Of a stretch of 64,000 nt of DNA, positions 33,833-43,005 are shown piece by piece. The notes under the pieces were generated by a model. That model ran no database searches. It was given only the letters and a program-made list of their open reading frames with translations, and was not told where the DNA came from. Position 1 is the first letter of the stretch. Every line of letters begins with the position of its first letter. Source of the DNA: an uncultured Clostridia bacterium (GTDB lineage Bacteria > Bacillota > Clostridia > Oscillospirales > Ruminococcaceae); NCBI GenBank assembly GCA_937906945.1, contig CALCUE010000022.1, forward strand, positions 1-64,000, in the 5' to 3' direction. The position numbers and the translations under genes were made by a program.

Positions 33833-35185
33833 ATGACTTCCTTTGAAGAGGATCTTTCCACGGCGAAAGCGATCGCCTCCGCCGTCGCCGAAAAAGGCGG
33901 CCGCGTCTATTTTGTCGGCGGTTTTGTGCGGGACCGGCTTCTTGGCCGGAACACCAAAGATATCGACCTGGAAGTCCATGGCCTTTCCCCCGATCAGCTC
34001 GAACCGATCCTCGATTCTTTTGGCGAGCGACTTGCCATCGGGGAAAGTTTCGGCATCTACACCCTGAAAGGCACCGGTCTTGATATCGCTCTTCCCCGGA
34101 AGGAGGCGAACCGTGGCCATGGTCACCGGGATTTTTCCGTCTTTGTCGATCCTTTTCTCGGGGAAAAGGAAGCGGCCCGTCGGCGGGATTTCACCGTCAA
34201 CGCCCTGATGGAGGACGTGCTCACCGGCGAAATTCTCGATTTCTTCGGCGGTCAAAACGACCTTTCGCAAAAAATCCTCCGTCATGTGGACGAAAAGACC
34301 TTCCCCGAAGACCCTCTCCGGGTATTGCGTGCCGCCCAATTCGCCGCCCGGTTCGGGTTTTCCGTCGATGAAGCGACGCTGCCCCTTGGCCGGGGTGTCG
34401 ATCTTCGCTCTCTGCCAAAGGAACGGGTCTTCGCGGAACTCAAAAAAGCGCTTTTGGGTTCTCCGAAGCCTTCCGTCTTTTTTGAAACGCTGCGGAAAAT
34501 GGATCAGCTTTCGCTCTGGTTCCCGGAACTTTCGGCGCTGATTGGCGTTCCCCAAAATCCGGTTTTTCACGCCGAAGGCGACGTCTGGAACCATACCATG
34601 TTGGTGCTCAACGCCGCCGTTTCCTATAAAGATGCCGTGCTCGACCCGCTCGGTTTTCTGCTTTCCGCTCTCACGCACGATCTCGGAAAAGCGGTTACCA
34701 CCGAGGAAATAAACGGCGTCCTCCACGCCTATGAGCACGAAACGAAGGGGCTTCCTCTCGTTCATGCCTTTCTTTCCCGACTCACCGACGAAAAAGCCCT
34801 TTTCCGCTACGTTCTTCCCCTGGTTGAGCACCACATGAAGCCCAATATACTGGCCGCCACCGGCGCTTCCGTCAAATCGACCAACCACCTTTTCGATTCC
34901 GTTCCGGATCCCGAGGCGTTGGCCGCTTTGGCTCTCTGTGACGGTTTCGGAAAGATCCCCGCCGACGAAAATCGAAACGAGGCCTTTTTCGCCGAGCGGA
35001 TCGCCGCCTATCGGGAGACCATGGCGCGGCCCTTCGTCACCGGGGAAGACCTTTTGAAAGCCGGTCTTTCCCCTTCGGAAAACTTTTCCGAACTGCTTTC
35101 CTACGCCCACAAACTCCGCCTGGCCCGCGTTCCGAAGGACGCCGCCTTAAAGCAGGTGCTTGCCCTCGCCCACAAACAAAAATAA
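33833..35185 (+). CDS. cca: CCA-adding tRNA nucleotidyltransferase, HD type
   Basis: 450 residues. Head domain motif FVGGFVRDRLLGRNTKDIDLEV (Gly-Gly and DxD), RRDFTVNALMEDV with the class II basic motif, then an HD domain (NHTMLVLNAAVSYKD, SALTHDLGKA). It builds or repairs tRNA 3' CCA; the tRNAs in this window encode CCA, so repair is its likely main role here. ATG 33833 follows AAAGGAGGAAAAG; an ATG at 33815 lies before the ribosome site and is rejected. About 57 bases after the XRE-solenoid gene. Confidence 0.9.
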   Translation: MTSFEEDLSTAKAIASAVAEKGGRVYFVGGFVRDRLLGRNTKDIDLEVHGLSPDQLEPILDSFGERLAIGESFGIYTLKGTGLDIALPRKEANRGHGHRDFSVFVDPFLGEKEAARRRDFTVNALMEDVLTGEILDFFGGQNDLSQKILRHVDEKTFPEDPLRVLRAAQFAARFGFSVDEATLPLGRGVDLRSLPKERVFAELKKALLGSPKPSVFFETLRKMDQLSLWFPELSALIGVPQNPVFHAEGDVWNHTMLVLNAAVSYKDAVLDPLGFLLSALTHDLGKAVTTEEINGVLHAYEHETKGLPLVHAFLSRLTDEKALFRYVLPLVEHHMKPNILAATGASVKSTNHLFDSVPDPEALAALALCDGFGKIPADENRNEAFFAERIAAYRETMARPFVTGEDLLKAGLSPSENFSELLSYAHKLRLARVPKDAALKQVLALAHKQK

Positions 35186-35197
35186 AAAAACGCTGTC

Positions 35198-35236
35198 CGG
35201 ACCTGTTCTCCCCCTGTGGAAAACCGGTCCGTTTTT
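35198..35236 (+). terminator. Probable terminator of cca
   Basis: CGGACC (35198-35203) pairs with GGTCCG (35226-35231) followed by TTTTTG; a short stem with a 22-base loop. Confidence 0.55.
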
Positions 35237-35249
35237 GCTTCTTCTGTCC

Positions 35250-35278
35250 TTGACTTTTTATACGAATATAGGTATAAT
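35250..35278 (+). promoter_or_regulatory. Promoter of ABC exporter operon
   Basis: TTGACT, 17-base spacer, TATAAT; near-consensus. Leader about 40 bases. Confidence 0.85.
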
Positions 35279-35323
35279 TATTTATTGTGCCTCAGTTCAT
35301 CTATGAATAAGGAGATGAAAACT

Positions 35324-37105
35324 ATGATATTCGGAAAGCACATCAACAAATACTACCGAAAGTACTTTTTCGGGCTTTCCCTGGGCTTTTTTGCTCTTCT
35401 TCTGGTGGACTACGTTCAACTGATCGTTCCGAACCTCTATCAGATGGTCATCAACGGGATCAACCAGGGATTTGTTGAGATCGAAGGCGTCACCGTTCCC
35501 TTCGATATGGATTTCCTTCTGGACCGGATCTGTTTCCCCATGATCTGGATCATCCTGGCCATGGTCACCGGTCGTTTTTTCTGGCGTATCGGCCTTTTCG
35601 GCTCCGCCATCAAAGTGGAAACGGACCTTCGAAACGAGATGTTCGACCACGCCAAGGACCTTTCCCGCCAGTACTATCACGAAAATAAAGTCGGCGACCT
35701 CATGAGCCGTTTCACCAACGATCTGGAGACCGTTCAGGACTGCTTCGGCTCCGGTTTCGTCGTTGTCTTCGATATCGTTCTTCTGGGCGGTCTTTCCGTC
35801 TATAAAATGTACACCATGAACGGGATCATGACCCTTTTCGTTCTGATCCCCATGGGCATTCTGGTCGCCATCAGCACCATCGTCGGAAAAAGCATGACGG
35901 ACAAATGGGAGATCCGTCAGCAGGCCTTTTCCAACCTCTCCGATTTTTCGCAGGAGAGCTTTTCCGGAATCGCCGTCGTCAAAGCCTTCGTCAAAGAGAC
36001 GAAGGAACTGATGGCCTTCAAAAAACTCAACACCGAAAATGAGAACGCCAACGTCAACTTCACGAAGGTTTCCATTCTGCTTCGTGTCCTCGTCACCCTT
36101 TTCATTGAATCCGTCATCTGCATCATCCTCGGTTACGGCGGCTACCTCGTCCACGAGGGCGTTTTCAACGCCGGCGAACTGATGGAGTTCATCGGCTATT
36201 TCGACGCCGCCATCTGGCCCATGATGGCCATTTCCGAGCTCATCGACATGGCCTCCCGCGGCAAAGCCTCGCTGAAACGGATCAGCGAGCTTCTGGACGC
36301 GCCGCTGGATATCTGCGACCGTCCCGACGTCACCGACCTCGGTCCCGTCACCGGCAACATTGAATTCCGTGACCTCACTTTCCGCTATCCCACCGGTGAA
36401 TACGACGCTTTACAGAACGTCTCCTTCACCATAAACGCCGGTGAAAGCGTCGGTCTTGTCGGGAAGACCGGTTCCGGAAAGACCACCATGGTGGACCTGC
36501 TGCTCCGGATGTATCACGTTCCCGACGGCACGATCTTTGTGGACGGTCATGACGTCAACTCCGTCCCGATCCGCCAGATCCGGGAAGCCATCGCCTACGT
36601 GCCGCAGGACAACTTCCTTTTCAGCGACACCATCGCCAACAACGTCGCCTTCACAAGCGAAGCCCCGGATATGCAGGAAGTCGTCCATGCCGCCCGCATG
36701 GCTGACGTCGATGACAACATCCGGGAATTCTCCGAAGGCTATGACACCGTGCTCGGCGAGCGTGGCGTCACCGTTTCCGGCGGTCAGAAACAGCGGATCT
36801 CCATCGCCCGGGCGCTGATGAAAAAAGCGCCGATCCTTATTCTGGACGACTCCGTTTCCGCCGTCGATACCAAAACCGAGCGTACCATTCTCGAAAATCT
36901 CCGTACCACCGATTATATGCGCACGACCATCCTGATCGCCCACCGCATTTCCACCATCGAACAGATGGATAAGATCGTTTTCATCGACAATGGTCGCGTC
37001 GTCGCTGTCGGCGCTCATACCGAACTTTACGAGACCTGTTTGGAATACCGCCGTATGGTGGATCTGCAAAAGCTCGAGGAAGAAGGTGCCAAACACAATG
37101 CGTGA
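35324..37105 (+). CDS. ABC exporter half-transporter (first subunit)
   Basis: 593 residues. Six-helix membrane domain (about 15-310) and nucleotide-binding domain (about 345-590): Walker A GLVGKTGSGKTT, signature VSGGQKQRIS, Walker B LILDDSVSAVD. In Walker B the catalytic Glu is Asp followed by Ser (DDS), so this half may hydrolyse ATP poorly, as in heterodimeric exporters with one degenerate site. Start at 35324 after AAGGAGATG. The stop overlaps the next subunit's start by 8 bases. Likely a multidrug or peptide/lipid exporter of the YheI/YheH or BmrCD type. Confidence 0.9.
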   Translation: MIFGKHINKYYRKYFFGLSLGFFALLLVDYVQLIVPNLYQMVINGINQGFVEIEGVTVPFDMDFLLDRICFPMIWIILAMVTGRFFWRIGLFGSAIKVETDLRNEMFDHAKDLSRQYYHENKVGDLMSRFTNDLETVQDCFGSGFVVVFDIVLLGGLSVYKMYTMNGIMTLFVLIPMGILVAISTIVGKSMTDKWEIRQQAFSNLSDFSQESFSGIAVVKAFVKETKELMAFKKLNTENENANVNFTKVSILLRVLVTLFIESVICIILGYGGYLVHEGVFNAGELMEFIGYFDAAIWPMMAISELIDMASRGKASLKRISELLDAPLDICDRPDVTDLGPVTGNIEFRDLTFRYPTGEYDALQNVSFTINAGESVGLVGKTGSGKTTMVDLLLRMYHVPDGTIFVDGHDVNSVPIRQIREAIAYVPQDNFLFSDTIANNVAFTSEAPDMQEVVHAARMADVDDNIREFSEGYDTVLGERGVTVSGGQKQRISIARALMKKAPILILDDSVSAVDTKTERTILENLRTTDYMRTTILIAHRISTIEQMDKIVFIDNGRVVAVGAHTELYETCLEYRRMVDLQKLEEEGAKHNA

Positions 37106-38996
37106 GTATTATCCTCTCCTGATCGTCGGCGGCATCATCGGAATTTTCTCCATCATCTTCCTTGTCGCCTATCTCAGCATCAAAGACAAGAAAGAGGCCA
37201 TCGGCTTCGACCGCAACATGAGCGACGGCGAGATCATGCGCCGTCTTTCCCACTACGCGCTTCCCTATTGGAAAGAGTTCCTTCTGGCAACGCTCATCAT
37301 GCTCCTTTCCATCGCCTTCGATCTGGCTTCCCCCCGGATCATCGGTCAGGTAGAGGAGATGATCAAGCTGGATTTTGAGCTTTCCGCTCTTTTCCGCACC
37401 GTCGCCATTTACGTTGTCATCCTTCTTGTCTCCCTCGTTTCGACCTACATCCAGGCCGTTCTTCTTCAGAAGACCGGGCAGCGGATCCTTTCCGCTCTTC
37501 GTGAGGATCTTTTCGTCCATATCGAAAGCCTTTCCCATGAACAGCTCAACAACATCCCCGTCGGAAAACTGGTTACCCGTGTCACCAACGACACCAACGC
37601 CATCTCCATGATGTTCACCAACATTCTGGTCACCATGGCCAAAAACATCTTCGTCGTGGTCGGCGTTCTCGTTTCCATGTTCCTTCTGAACTATGAACTG
37701 ACGCTGATGATGCTCTGCTTTGTGCCGTTTCTGGTGCTTTTCACCGTCATCTTCCGCAAATTCACCCGAAAGGTGTTCCGCACCGTAAAGGACCGCACCA
37801 CCGATATCAACACCTACCTTTCCGAAAACCTCTCCGGCATCAAGATCACCCAGATCTTCAACCGGGAGGGACAGAAGCGGGACGATTTCTTCAAAAAGAG
37901 CGATTCCCTCAAAAAAGCGAAGCAGGGCCAGCTTTTCGTCTTCGGTATCTTCCGTCCGATGGTTTATATGCTTCATATTTCCTCGGTGCTCTGCCTCTTC
38001 TATTTCGGCGCCAAAGGCTGTATCAACGATACCACCTTCCTTGGCCAGACCATGACCAGCGGTACTATCGTCACCTTCTATCTTTACATTTCCACCTTCT
38101 TCAACCCGATCCAGACTTTGGCCGAGCAGTTCAATATGCTCCAGTCGGCCTTCGCTTCCGCGGAAAAGATCTTCACCGTCATGGATTACGTGCCGGAGGT
38201 CGTCGATGAACCGGACGCCATCGAACTGGACGAGATCAAGGGTGAAATTGAGTTCAAGGACGTCTGGTTCTCCTACGTCCCGGACGAATGGGTACTCAAA
38301 GGCCTTTCCTTCCACGTTCTTCCGCGCCAGACCGTCGCTTTCGTCGGCGCCACCGGCGCCGGAAAATCCACGATCCTTTCCCTCATTTGCCGCAACTACG
38401 ACATCCAGAAGGGCCAGATTCTGATCGACGGCATCGACATCCGCCACATCAAGATCTCCTCTCTCCGAAAGCACTTTGGCCAGATGCTGCAGGACGTCTT
38501 CCTCTTCTCCGGTACCATCCGGAGCAACATCGTCCTGCGGGACGACCGCTTCACCGATGACGAGATCTGGGAAGCCTGCCGCTATGTCAACGCCGATTCC
38601 TTCATCGAACGGTTGGACGCCGGTTTGGACGAGGTGGTCCGGGAGCGGGGCAACAACTTCTCCGCCGGACAACGTCAGCTTCTTTCCTTCGCCCGCACCA
38701 TTATTCACAAACCGGAAGTGATGATCCTTGACGAAGCCACCGCCAACATCGACACCGAAACGGAGCTTCTTATTCAGGATTCCCTCGAAAAGATGAAGAA
38801 CGTCGGCACCATGCTCATCGTCGCCCACCGGCTTTCGACCATTCAGCACGCCGATAACATCATCCTTCTTTCCTCCGGCCAGATCGTCGAGCAGGGCAAC
38901 CATCAGGAACTTCTGGCCCTCAAGGGCATGTATCATCAGCTCTATACGCTCCAATACACCAAACAGCAGCTCCTCGACGGAAAAATCGACGGATAA
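37098..38996 (+). CDS. ABC exporter half-transporter (second subunit)
   Basis: 632 residues. An extra N-terminal membrane segment (about 5-25, IVGGIIGIFSIIFLVAYLS) precedes the exporter core (about 55-355); ATPase about 385-625: Walker A GATGAGKST, Walker B MILDEATANID with a true catalytic Glu, signature FSAGQRQLLS (Ser-Ala for the usual Ser-Gly). Pairs with the upstream subunit as a heterodimer; translation is coupled by an 8-base overlap with GAAGAAGGTG as ribosome site. Followed by a strong terminator. Confidence 0.9.
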   Translation: MREYYPLLIVGGIIGIFSIIFLVAYLSIKDKKEAIGFDRNMSDGEIMRRLSHYALPYWKEFLLATLIMLLSIAFDLASPRIIGQVEEMIKLDFELSALFRTVAIYVVILLVSLVSTYIQAVLLQKTGQRILSALREDLFVHIESLSHEQLNNIPVGKLVTRVTNDTNAISMMFTNILVTMAKNIFVVVGVLVSMFLLNYELTLMMLCFVPFLVLFTVIFRKFTRKVFRTVKDRTTDINTYLSENLSGIKITQIFNREGQKRDDFFKKSDSLKKAKQGQLFVFGIFRPMVYMLHISSVLCLFYFGAKGCINDTTFLGQTMTSGTIVTFYLYISTFFNPIQTLAEQFNMLQSAFASAEKIFTVMDYVPEVVDEPDAIELDEIKGEIEFKDVWFSYVPDEWVLKGLSFHVLPRQTVAFVGATGAGKSTILSLICRNYDIQKGQILIDGIDIRHIKISSLRKHFGQMLQDVFLFSGTIRSNIVLRDDRFTDDEIWEACRYVNADSFIERLDAGLDEVVRERGNNFSAGQRQLLSFARTIIHKPEVMILDEATANIDTETELLIQDSLEKMKNVGTMLIVAHRLSTIQHADNIILLSSGQIVEQGNHQELLALKGMYHQLYTLQYTKQQLLDGKIDG

Positions 38997-39002
38997 AATC
39001 AA

Positions 39003-39039
39003 CAAGGCGCGTTTCAGGAAAAACGCGCCTTGTTTTTTT
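39003..39039 (+). terminator. Terminator of ABC exporter operon
   Basis: CAAGGCGCGTTT (39003-39014) pairs with AAACGCGCCTTG (39021-39032), followed by seven T. Confidence 0.92.
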
Positions 39040-39058
39040 CTGTATTTTTGACTATAAT
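39030..39058 (+). promoter_or_regulatory. Promoter of nitroreductase-MFS operon
   Basis: TTGTTT, 17-base spacer, TATAAT; its -35 overlaps the T-run of the preceding terminator. Confidence 0.7.
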
Positions 39059-39092
39059 AAAGAAAATTTCCTCTTTCTTTCGGAGGTGTCCC

Positions 39093-39605
39093 ATGGATTT
39101 TCTGGAACTTGCCCAAAACCGCTATTCCGTCCGCTCTTTCTCTTCCACACCGGTTCCGTCCGATCTGGTGGAAAAGATCCTGAGAGCCGCTCAGCTGGCT
39201 CCTACCGCCTGTGATTATCAGCCTGTAAAAGTCCTCGTTCTGACCCAAAAAGACGCTTTAGAGCGTTTCCGGCGGTGCACAGAGTGCCATTTTGAGGCTC
39301 CTTTGGCTTTTATCGTCTGCGCCGACAAAACCGCCTGCTGGAAACGCCGCTATGACGGAAAAGAAAGCGGCGATATTGACGCTTCCATCGTCGCCACGCA
39401 CATGATGCTGGAAGCTTCCTCCCTCGGCGTCGGTTCCACCTGGGTGATGTATTTTATCCCGGAAGCCGTCCGGCAGGAATTTGAGCTTCCCGAAAATCTG
39501 GAGCCTGTCGCTTTGCTTCCGATGGGTTTCCCGTCCGAAAGCGCCGTTCCCTCACCCCGCCATTCGGAACGGAAACCGCTTTCGGAACTTGTCACCATGC
39601 TTTAA
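39093..39605 (+). CDS. Nitroreductase-family flavoprotein
   Basis: 170 residues. N-terminal NRYSVRSFSSTPV (FMN-binding Arg-Ser motif), LRAAQLAPTACDYQP, and later GVGSTWVMYF and MGFPSES are typical of small FMN nitroreductases, which reduce nitro groups, quinones or flavin with NAD(P)H. Start after CGGAGGTG. It precedes a leader peptide and an MFS exporter, so the operon may handle a toxic compound by reduction plus export (inference). Confidence 0.88.
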   Translation: MDFLELAQNRYSVRSFSSTPVPSDLVEKILRAAQLAPTACDYQPVKVLVLTQKDALERFRRCTECHFEAPLAFIVCADKTACWKRRYDGKESGDIDASIVATHMMLEASSLGVGSTWVMYFIPEAVRQEFELPENLEPVALLPMGFPSESAVPSPRHSERKPLSELVTML

Positions 39606-39615
39606 GGAGGCTTCC

Positions 39616-39636
39616 ATGAGGATCCTGCCACCGTGA
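39616..39636 (+). CDS. Six-codon leader peptide MRILPP
   Basis: ATG AGG ATC CTG CCA CCG TGA, placed 5 bases after a perfect AAGGAGG ribosome site (39604-39610). Such a site is wasted unless the short frame is translated. Ending on Pro-Pro-stop, a known slow-translation context, it sits 4 bases before the left arm of a hairpin that covers part of the MFS ribosome site, the layout of translational attenuators of antibiotic-resistance genes. Confidence 0.5.
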   Translation: MRILPP

Positions 39637-39640
39637 TTTC

Positions 39641-39664
39641 CCTTTTTCAATAGGAAAAAGGAGG
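39641..39664 (+). promoter_or_regulatory. Hairpin sequestering the MFS ribosome site
   Basis: CCTTTTTC (39641-39648) pairs with GAAAAAGG (39654-39661), loop AATAG. The right arm contains the first four bases of the AAGGAGG site (39658-39664) of the MFS gene. Confidence 0.5.
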
Positions 39665-39670
39665 TTTTTT

Positions 39671-40900
39671 ATGAAAAACAAACTTTGGACGAAGGATTTC
39701 ACCATCATCACCGTGGGAAGCTTCATTTCCATGGCCGGCAACTCGCTGGCAAGCTTCGCCATGAGCCTTTTCGTCCTCGATTATACCGAATCGACCTTTC
39801 TCTATGCCCTCTATATCTTTCTCTATACCCTGCCGCAGATCGCCGCGCCGCTTCTTTCCGGTCCGCTGATGGACCGTTTTTCCCGCCGGAGAACCATCTA
39901 CCTTCTGGATTTTTCCATCGCGGCGCTTTATCTGCTTTTGGGGCTTGCCATCCGGTTCGGACTTTTCAGCTTTGGGCTTTTTGCCGCCGCCGTTTTCATC
40001 AGCGGCACCATCAGCAGTACCTACCTGGTGGCCTTCGACAGCTTCTATCCCATGCTCATTTCCGAGGGCAATTACAGCAAGGCCTATTCGATCTCCAGCG
40101 TTCTGGAAACGCTCACCAACGTGATGATTCCCGTTTCGACGCTCATTTATAACGCTCTCGGCATCTTCCCTCTTCTCGTCATTGACAGCGCCCTCTTTTT
40201 TGTGGCCGCCGTTTTTGAAACAAGGGTCAGCGATGTCGAAGCCGCAAGCGGCGCCGAGCGTCCGGAACTTTACGGTCTTCGCCAGTACGCCGAAGATACC
40301 AAAGAGGGCATGCGCTACCTCTGGTCGGAAAAAGGGCTTTTCTTCATCGCCCTCTATTTCATGATCCTGAACTTTGCCGGCGGCGCTTCCCAGGTCGTCA
40401 CACTGCCGTGGTTCCGTGGAAACTACGCCGACGGGGAATATATCTATATGTCCGTCTGGGCCTTCATGGTCATCGGTCGGGCCATCGGAGGGCTTCTGCA
40501 CTATAAGCTTCGCTATCCGACGGAAAAGAAATTCGCCATCGCCCTTTTCGTCTATGTGTCGTCCCACCTTTTGGAGGGCTTCTATCTCTACACAAGCCTC
40601 GGTCTTATGCGCTGTGCCTGCTTCGCCCTCGGAATCCTTGGCGTCACGTCCTATAACATCCGCATCGCGGCGACGCAATCCTACGTCCCCAACGAGCGGA
40701 AAGGCCGTTTCAACGGTATTTTCCTTGTAATGTCCACCGTCGGTTCCCTTTTGGGCGAACTTCTGGGCGGCGCCATGGCGGAATTTCTTTCGACCCGTGT
40801 CACTCTTGTCTGCTTTTCGGTGTTCGGCGCTTTGGCGGCTTTGGTCATCGTCGGCGGCAACAAAAAACATATCGCCCCGATTTATAACCGGGAAGTATAA
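39671..40900 (+). CDS. MFS exporter, drug-efflux type
   Basis: 409 residues, about 12 membrane segments. MDRFSRRRTIYLLD after the second helix is the MFS signature loop (D-R-x-x-R-R). The protein resembles DHA3-type (macrolide/multidrug) exporters. Preceded by AAGGAGG with the hairpin and leader peptide described separately; downstream of a nitroreductase gene. Substrate unknown. Confidence 0.88.
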   Translation: MKNKLWTKDFTIITVGSFISMAGNSLASFAMSLFVLDYTESTFLYALYIFLYTLPQIAAPLLSGPLMDRFSRRRTIYLLDFSIAALYLLLGLAIRFGLFSFGLFAAAVFISGTISSTYLVAFDSFYPMLISEGNYSKAYSISSVLETLTNVMIPVSTLIYNALGIFPLLVIDSALFFVAAVFETRVSDVEAASGAERPELYGLRQYAEDTKEGMRYLWSEKGLFFIALYFMILNFAGGASQVVTLPWFRGNYADGEYIYMSVWAFMVIGRAIGGLLHYKLRYPTEKKFAIALFVYVSSHLLEGFYLYTSLGLMRCACFALGILGVTSYNIRIAATQSYVPNERKGRFNGIFLVMSTVGSLLGELLGGAMAEFLSTRVTLVCFSVFGALAALVIVGGNKKHIAPIYNREV

Positions 40901-40929
40901 AAGCTTTGCCCTTGCCCGATTGGATCCCA

Positions 40930-40966
40930 TCATTGCGAGGAACCGCACCGCGGCGACGCGGCAATC
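40930..40966 (-). repeat. Fragment of dispersed repeat, inverted
   Basis: TCATTGCGAGGAACCGCACC to GCGGCAATC is a diverged, inverted version of the module B tail (GATTGCCACGTCGCGCC to CTCGCAATGA) at 10796-10831. Confidence 0.6.
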
Positions 40967-40989
40967 TTTTTTGCATTTTCCCAACAGAA

Positions 40990-41020
40990 AAGGCCCGCTC
41001 TTTCGAGCGGGCCTCATTTT
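40990..41020. terminator. Bidirectional terminator
   Basis: GGCCCGCTC (40992-41000) pairs with GAGCGGGCC (41005-41013), T-run on the plus strand; serves the MFS gene and the convergent ispH-rpsA operon. Confidence 0.85.
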
Positions 41021-41031
41021 TTATTCGGAAA

Positions 41032-43005
41032 TTATTCCTCAACAGGGGCTTCTTCCTCAGCGGGAGCTTCCTCTTTGACAGGCGGCTCAAGCAGAGCTTT
41101 CATGGAGAAGCTGACGCGGTGTTTGTCGAAGTCGATGTCGGTGATCTGAACGTCAACTTCCTGACCGATGGAAAGAACATCCTGCGGTTTGGCGATTCTT
41201 TCGTAAGCGATCTGGGAAATGTGGATCAGGCCGTCAATGCCGGGGATAAGGTTGGCGAAAGCGCCGAAAGCGGTCATGCTGACAATTTTAACTTTGGCGA
41301 CAGAACCGACCGGATAATCTCTCTTGAGGATCTCCCAGGGGTTGTCCTCTTCTTTTTTGTAGCCAAGGCTGATCTTCTTGTTCTCTTTATCGACGTCTTT
41401 GACGAAGACTTCAAGGGTGTCGCCGACTTTGACGATATCGGAAGGATGGGCCACACGGAGCCAGGAGAGCTCGGATACGTGGACCATGCCATCTACGCCG
41501 CCAAGGTCAACAAAAGCGCCGTAAGAGGTGAGGGATTTAACTTTGCCCTGGAATACCTGACCGACTTCGATGGAATCCCAGAAAGCGGCCTGTTTGGCTT
41601 TTCTTTCCTCGGAAAGAACGCTGCGGATGGAGCCGATGGCGCGTTTGCGCTGCTCGTTGACTTCAAGAATACGGAAGCGGACGTTCTGTTTGAGAAGTCC
41701 TTCCAGGGGTTCGTTTCTGGAGGCCGTTGCCTGAGAAGCAGGGATGAAAACACGCACACCGTCGGTGACAGCGACAACGCCGCCCTTGACGACTTCAACA
41801 ACAAGTCCTTCCAGAATTTCGTCCGTTCCGGCGGCGTCAAGAACGCGCTGGAAATTTTTCTCTGCATCGACTTTCTTTTTGGAAAGGACCATGGTGCCTT
41901 CGGCATCATTGACGTGCAGAACTTTGAGGGTGATCTCATCGCCTACTTTGACGATATCAGCAGGTTTGACGCTGGGGTCGTCCGTCAGTTCATCAGAAGA
42001 AACGAATCCGGTATGTTTGGAGCCGACGCTGACAACGATCTCGGTGTCCTTGACGACCATAACGGTGGCCTGGACCTTATCGCCGTTTCTTACGTATTTG
42101 GATTCTTCGTCTCTGAAAGACTGTTCCAGCATTTCCTCAAAGCTGTTTTCTTCTACTTTGTTTTCACTCATGGTTTGTAGTACCTCCTTAATTATGCCGG
42201 CTGGGGTCGACGCACCGGCAGTGACGCCCAATACCTTGCAATTTTTCCAATCGTCCGGCTTTAGTTCCGACGGATACTCAATCAAAACGGTCGGACAGTT
42301 GGCCGCGCAGGTTTCCCAAAGCCTTGCGGTATTCGAGCTGTTTTTTCCCCCGATGACAATCATTTTGTCACATTTTTGGGAAAGACAATTCGCTTCCGTT
42401 TGTTTAGTATAAGCATCGTAACATATTGTATCAAAGATTGATAAATTTGTATAGACCTTTTTTAAAAATTTTTCACATTTTTCCCATTCTGACCGCAAAA
42501 AAGTCGTTTGGGAAACCAGTACCGGGCATTTTGCACAAAAGATTTTGTTATTATTTACCAGTTCTTCCAGTTCTTCGCAATTTCTCACCACAAAAACGTC
42601 ACCGACCGCGTGGCCGAGGATGCCTTTAACCTCGGCATGATCGGGATTTCCCGTCACGATGACCGGATTTTTTGCCTTTGTCTGTTCTGCCACAATGCGG
42701 TGAATTTTGGCAACGAAAGGACAGGTCGCGTCCTCATAGGGAATGCCCTTCTCCCGGAGTTCCTCGATGACCGAAGCCGGTACCCCATGGGAGCGAAGGA
42801 TCAGCGTCGCTCCCGGCGGGCAGTCCTCGACCCGCTCCACCGGAACGACGCCCCGCTGCCGAAGGCTTTCCACCACGATGGGGTTATGAATGATCTCGCC
42901 CAGCGTCGCCGCCGGGATCCCTTTTTCGGCGTAGCTTTCCGCGATGCCGACCGCCCGTTTTACCCCAAAGCAAAACCCGGCGGAATCCGCCACTTTTATC
43001 TGCAT
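41032..43005 (-). CDS. ispH-rpsA: IspH fused to ribosomal protein S1
   Basis: 657 residues. Residues 1-283 are HMBPP reductase, last step of the MEP isoprenoid pathway, with the three [Fe-S] cysteines in GFCFGVKRAV (12), ATCPFV (about 95) and the DTICYDA region (about 193), plus SSNTARL. Residues about 300-640 hold four S1 OB-fold repeats (KHTGFVSSDELTDD; GVRVFIPASQA; YGAFVDLGGVDGMVHVSELSW; FGAFANLIPGIDGLIHISQI), followed by an acidic Glu-Pro tail. This fusion is a known clostridial arrangement. Start overlaps the cmk stop by 10 bases. Confidence 0.95.
   Translation of the reverse strand: MQIKVADSAGFCFGVKRAVGIAESYAEKGIPAATLGEIIHNPIVVESLRQRGVVPVERVEDCPPGATLILRSHGVPASVIEELREKGIPYEDATCPFVAKIHRIVAEQTKAKNPVIVTGNPDHAEVKGILGHAVGDVFVVRNCEELEELVNNNKIFCAKCPVLVSQTTFLRSEWEKCEKFLKKVYTNLSIFDTICYDAYTKQTEANCLSQKCDKMIVIGGKNSSNTARLWETCAANCPTVLIEYPSELKPDDWKNCKVLGVTAGASTPAGIIKEVLQTMSENKVEENSFEEMLEQSFRDEESKYVRNGDKVQATVMVVKDTEIVVSVGSKHTGFVSSDELTDDPSVKPADIVKVGDEITLKVLHVNDAEGTMVLSKKKVDAEKNFQRVLDAAGTDEILEGLVVEVVKGGVVAVTDGVRVFIPASQATASRNEPLEGLLKQNVRFRILEVNEQRKRAIGSIRSVLSEERKAKQAAFWDSIEVGQVFQGKVKSLTSYGAFVDLGGVDGMVHVSELSWLRVAHPSDIVKVGDTLEVFVKDVDKENKKISLGYKKEEDNPWEILKRDYPVGSVAKVKIVSMTAFGAFANLIPGIDGLIHISQIAYERIAKPQDVLSIGQEVDVQITDIDFDKHRVSFSMKALLEPPVKEEAPAEEEAPVEE

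Noticed and set aside
32951..35110. A 719-codon minus-strand frame across the XRE-solenoid and cca genes
   Set aside because: It covers two genes with clear motifs and good ribosome sites on the plus strand; the antisense product has no domain.
41032..43005. Apparent gene fusion of IspH and S1 as a novelty or assembly error
   Set aside because: This fusion is a known arrangement in Clostridia and the frame is continuous with complete motifs in both parts.
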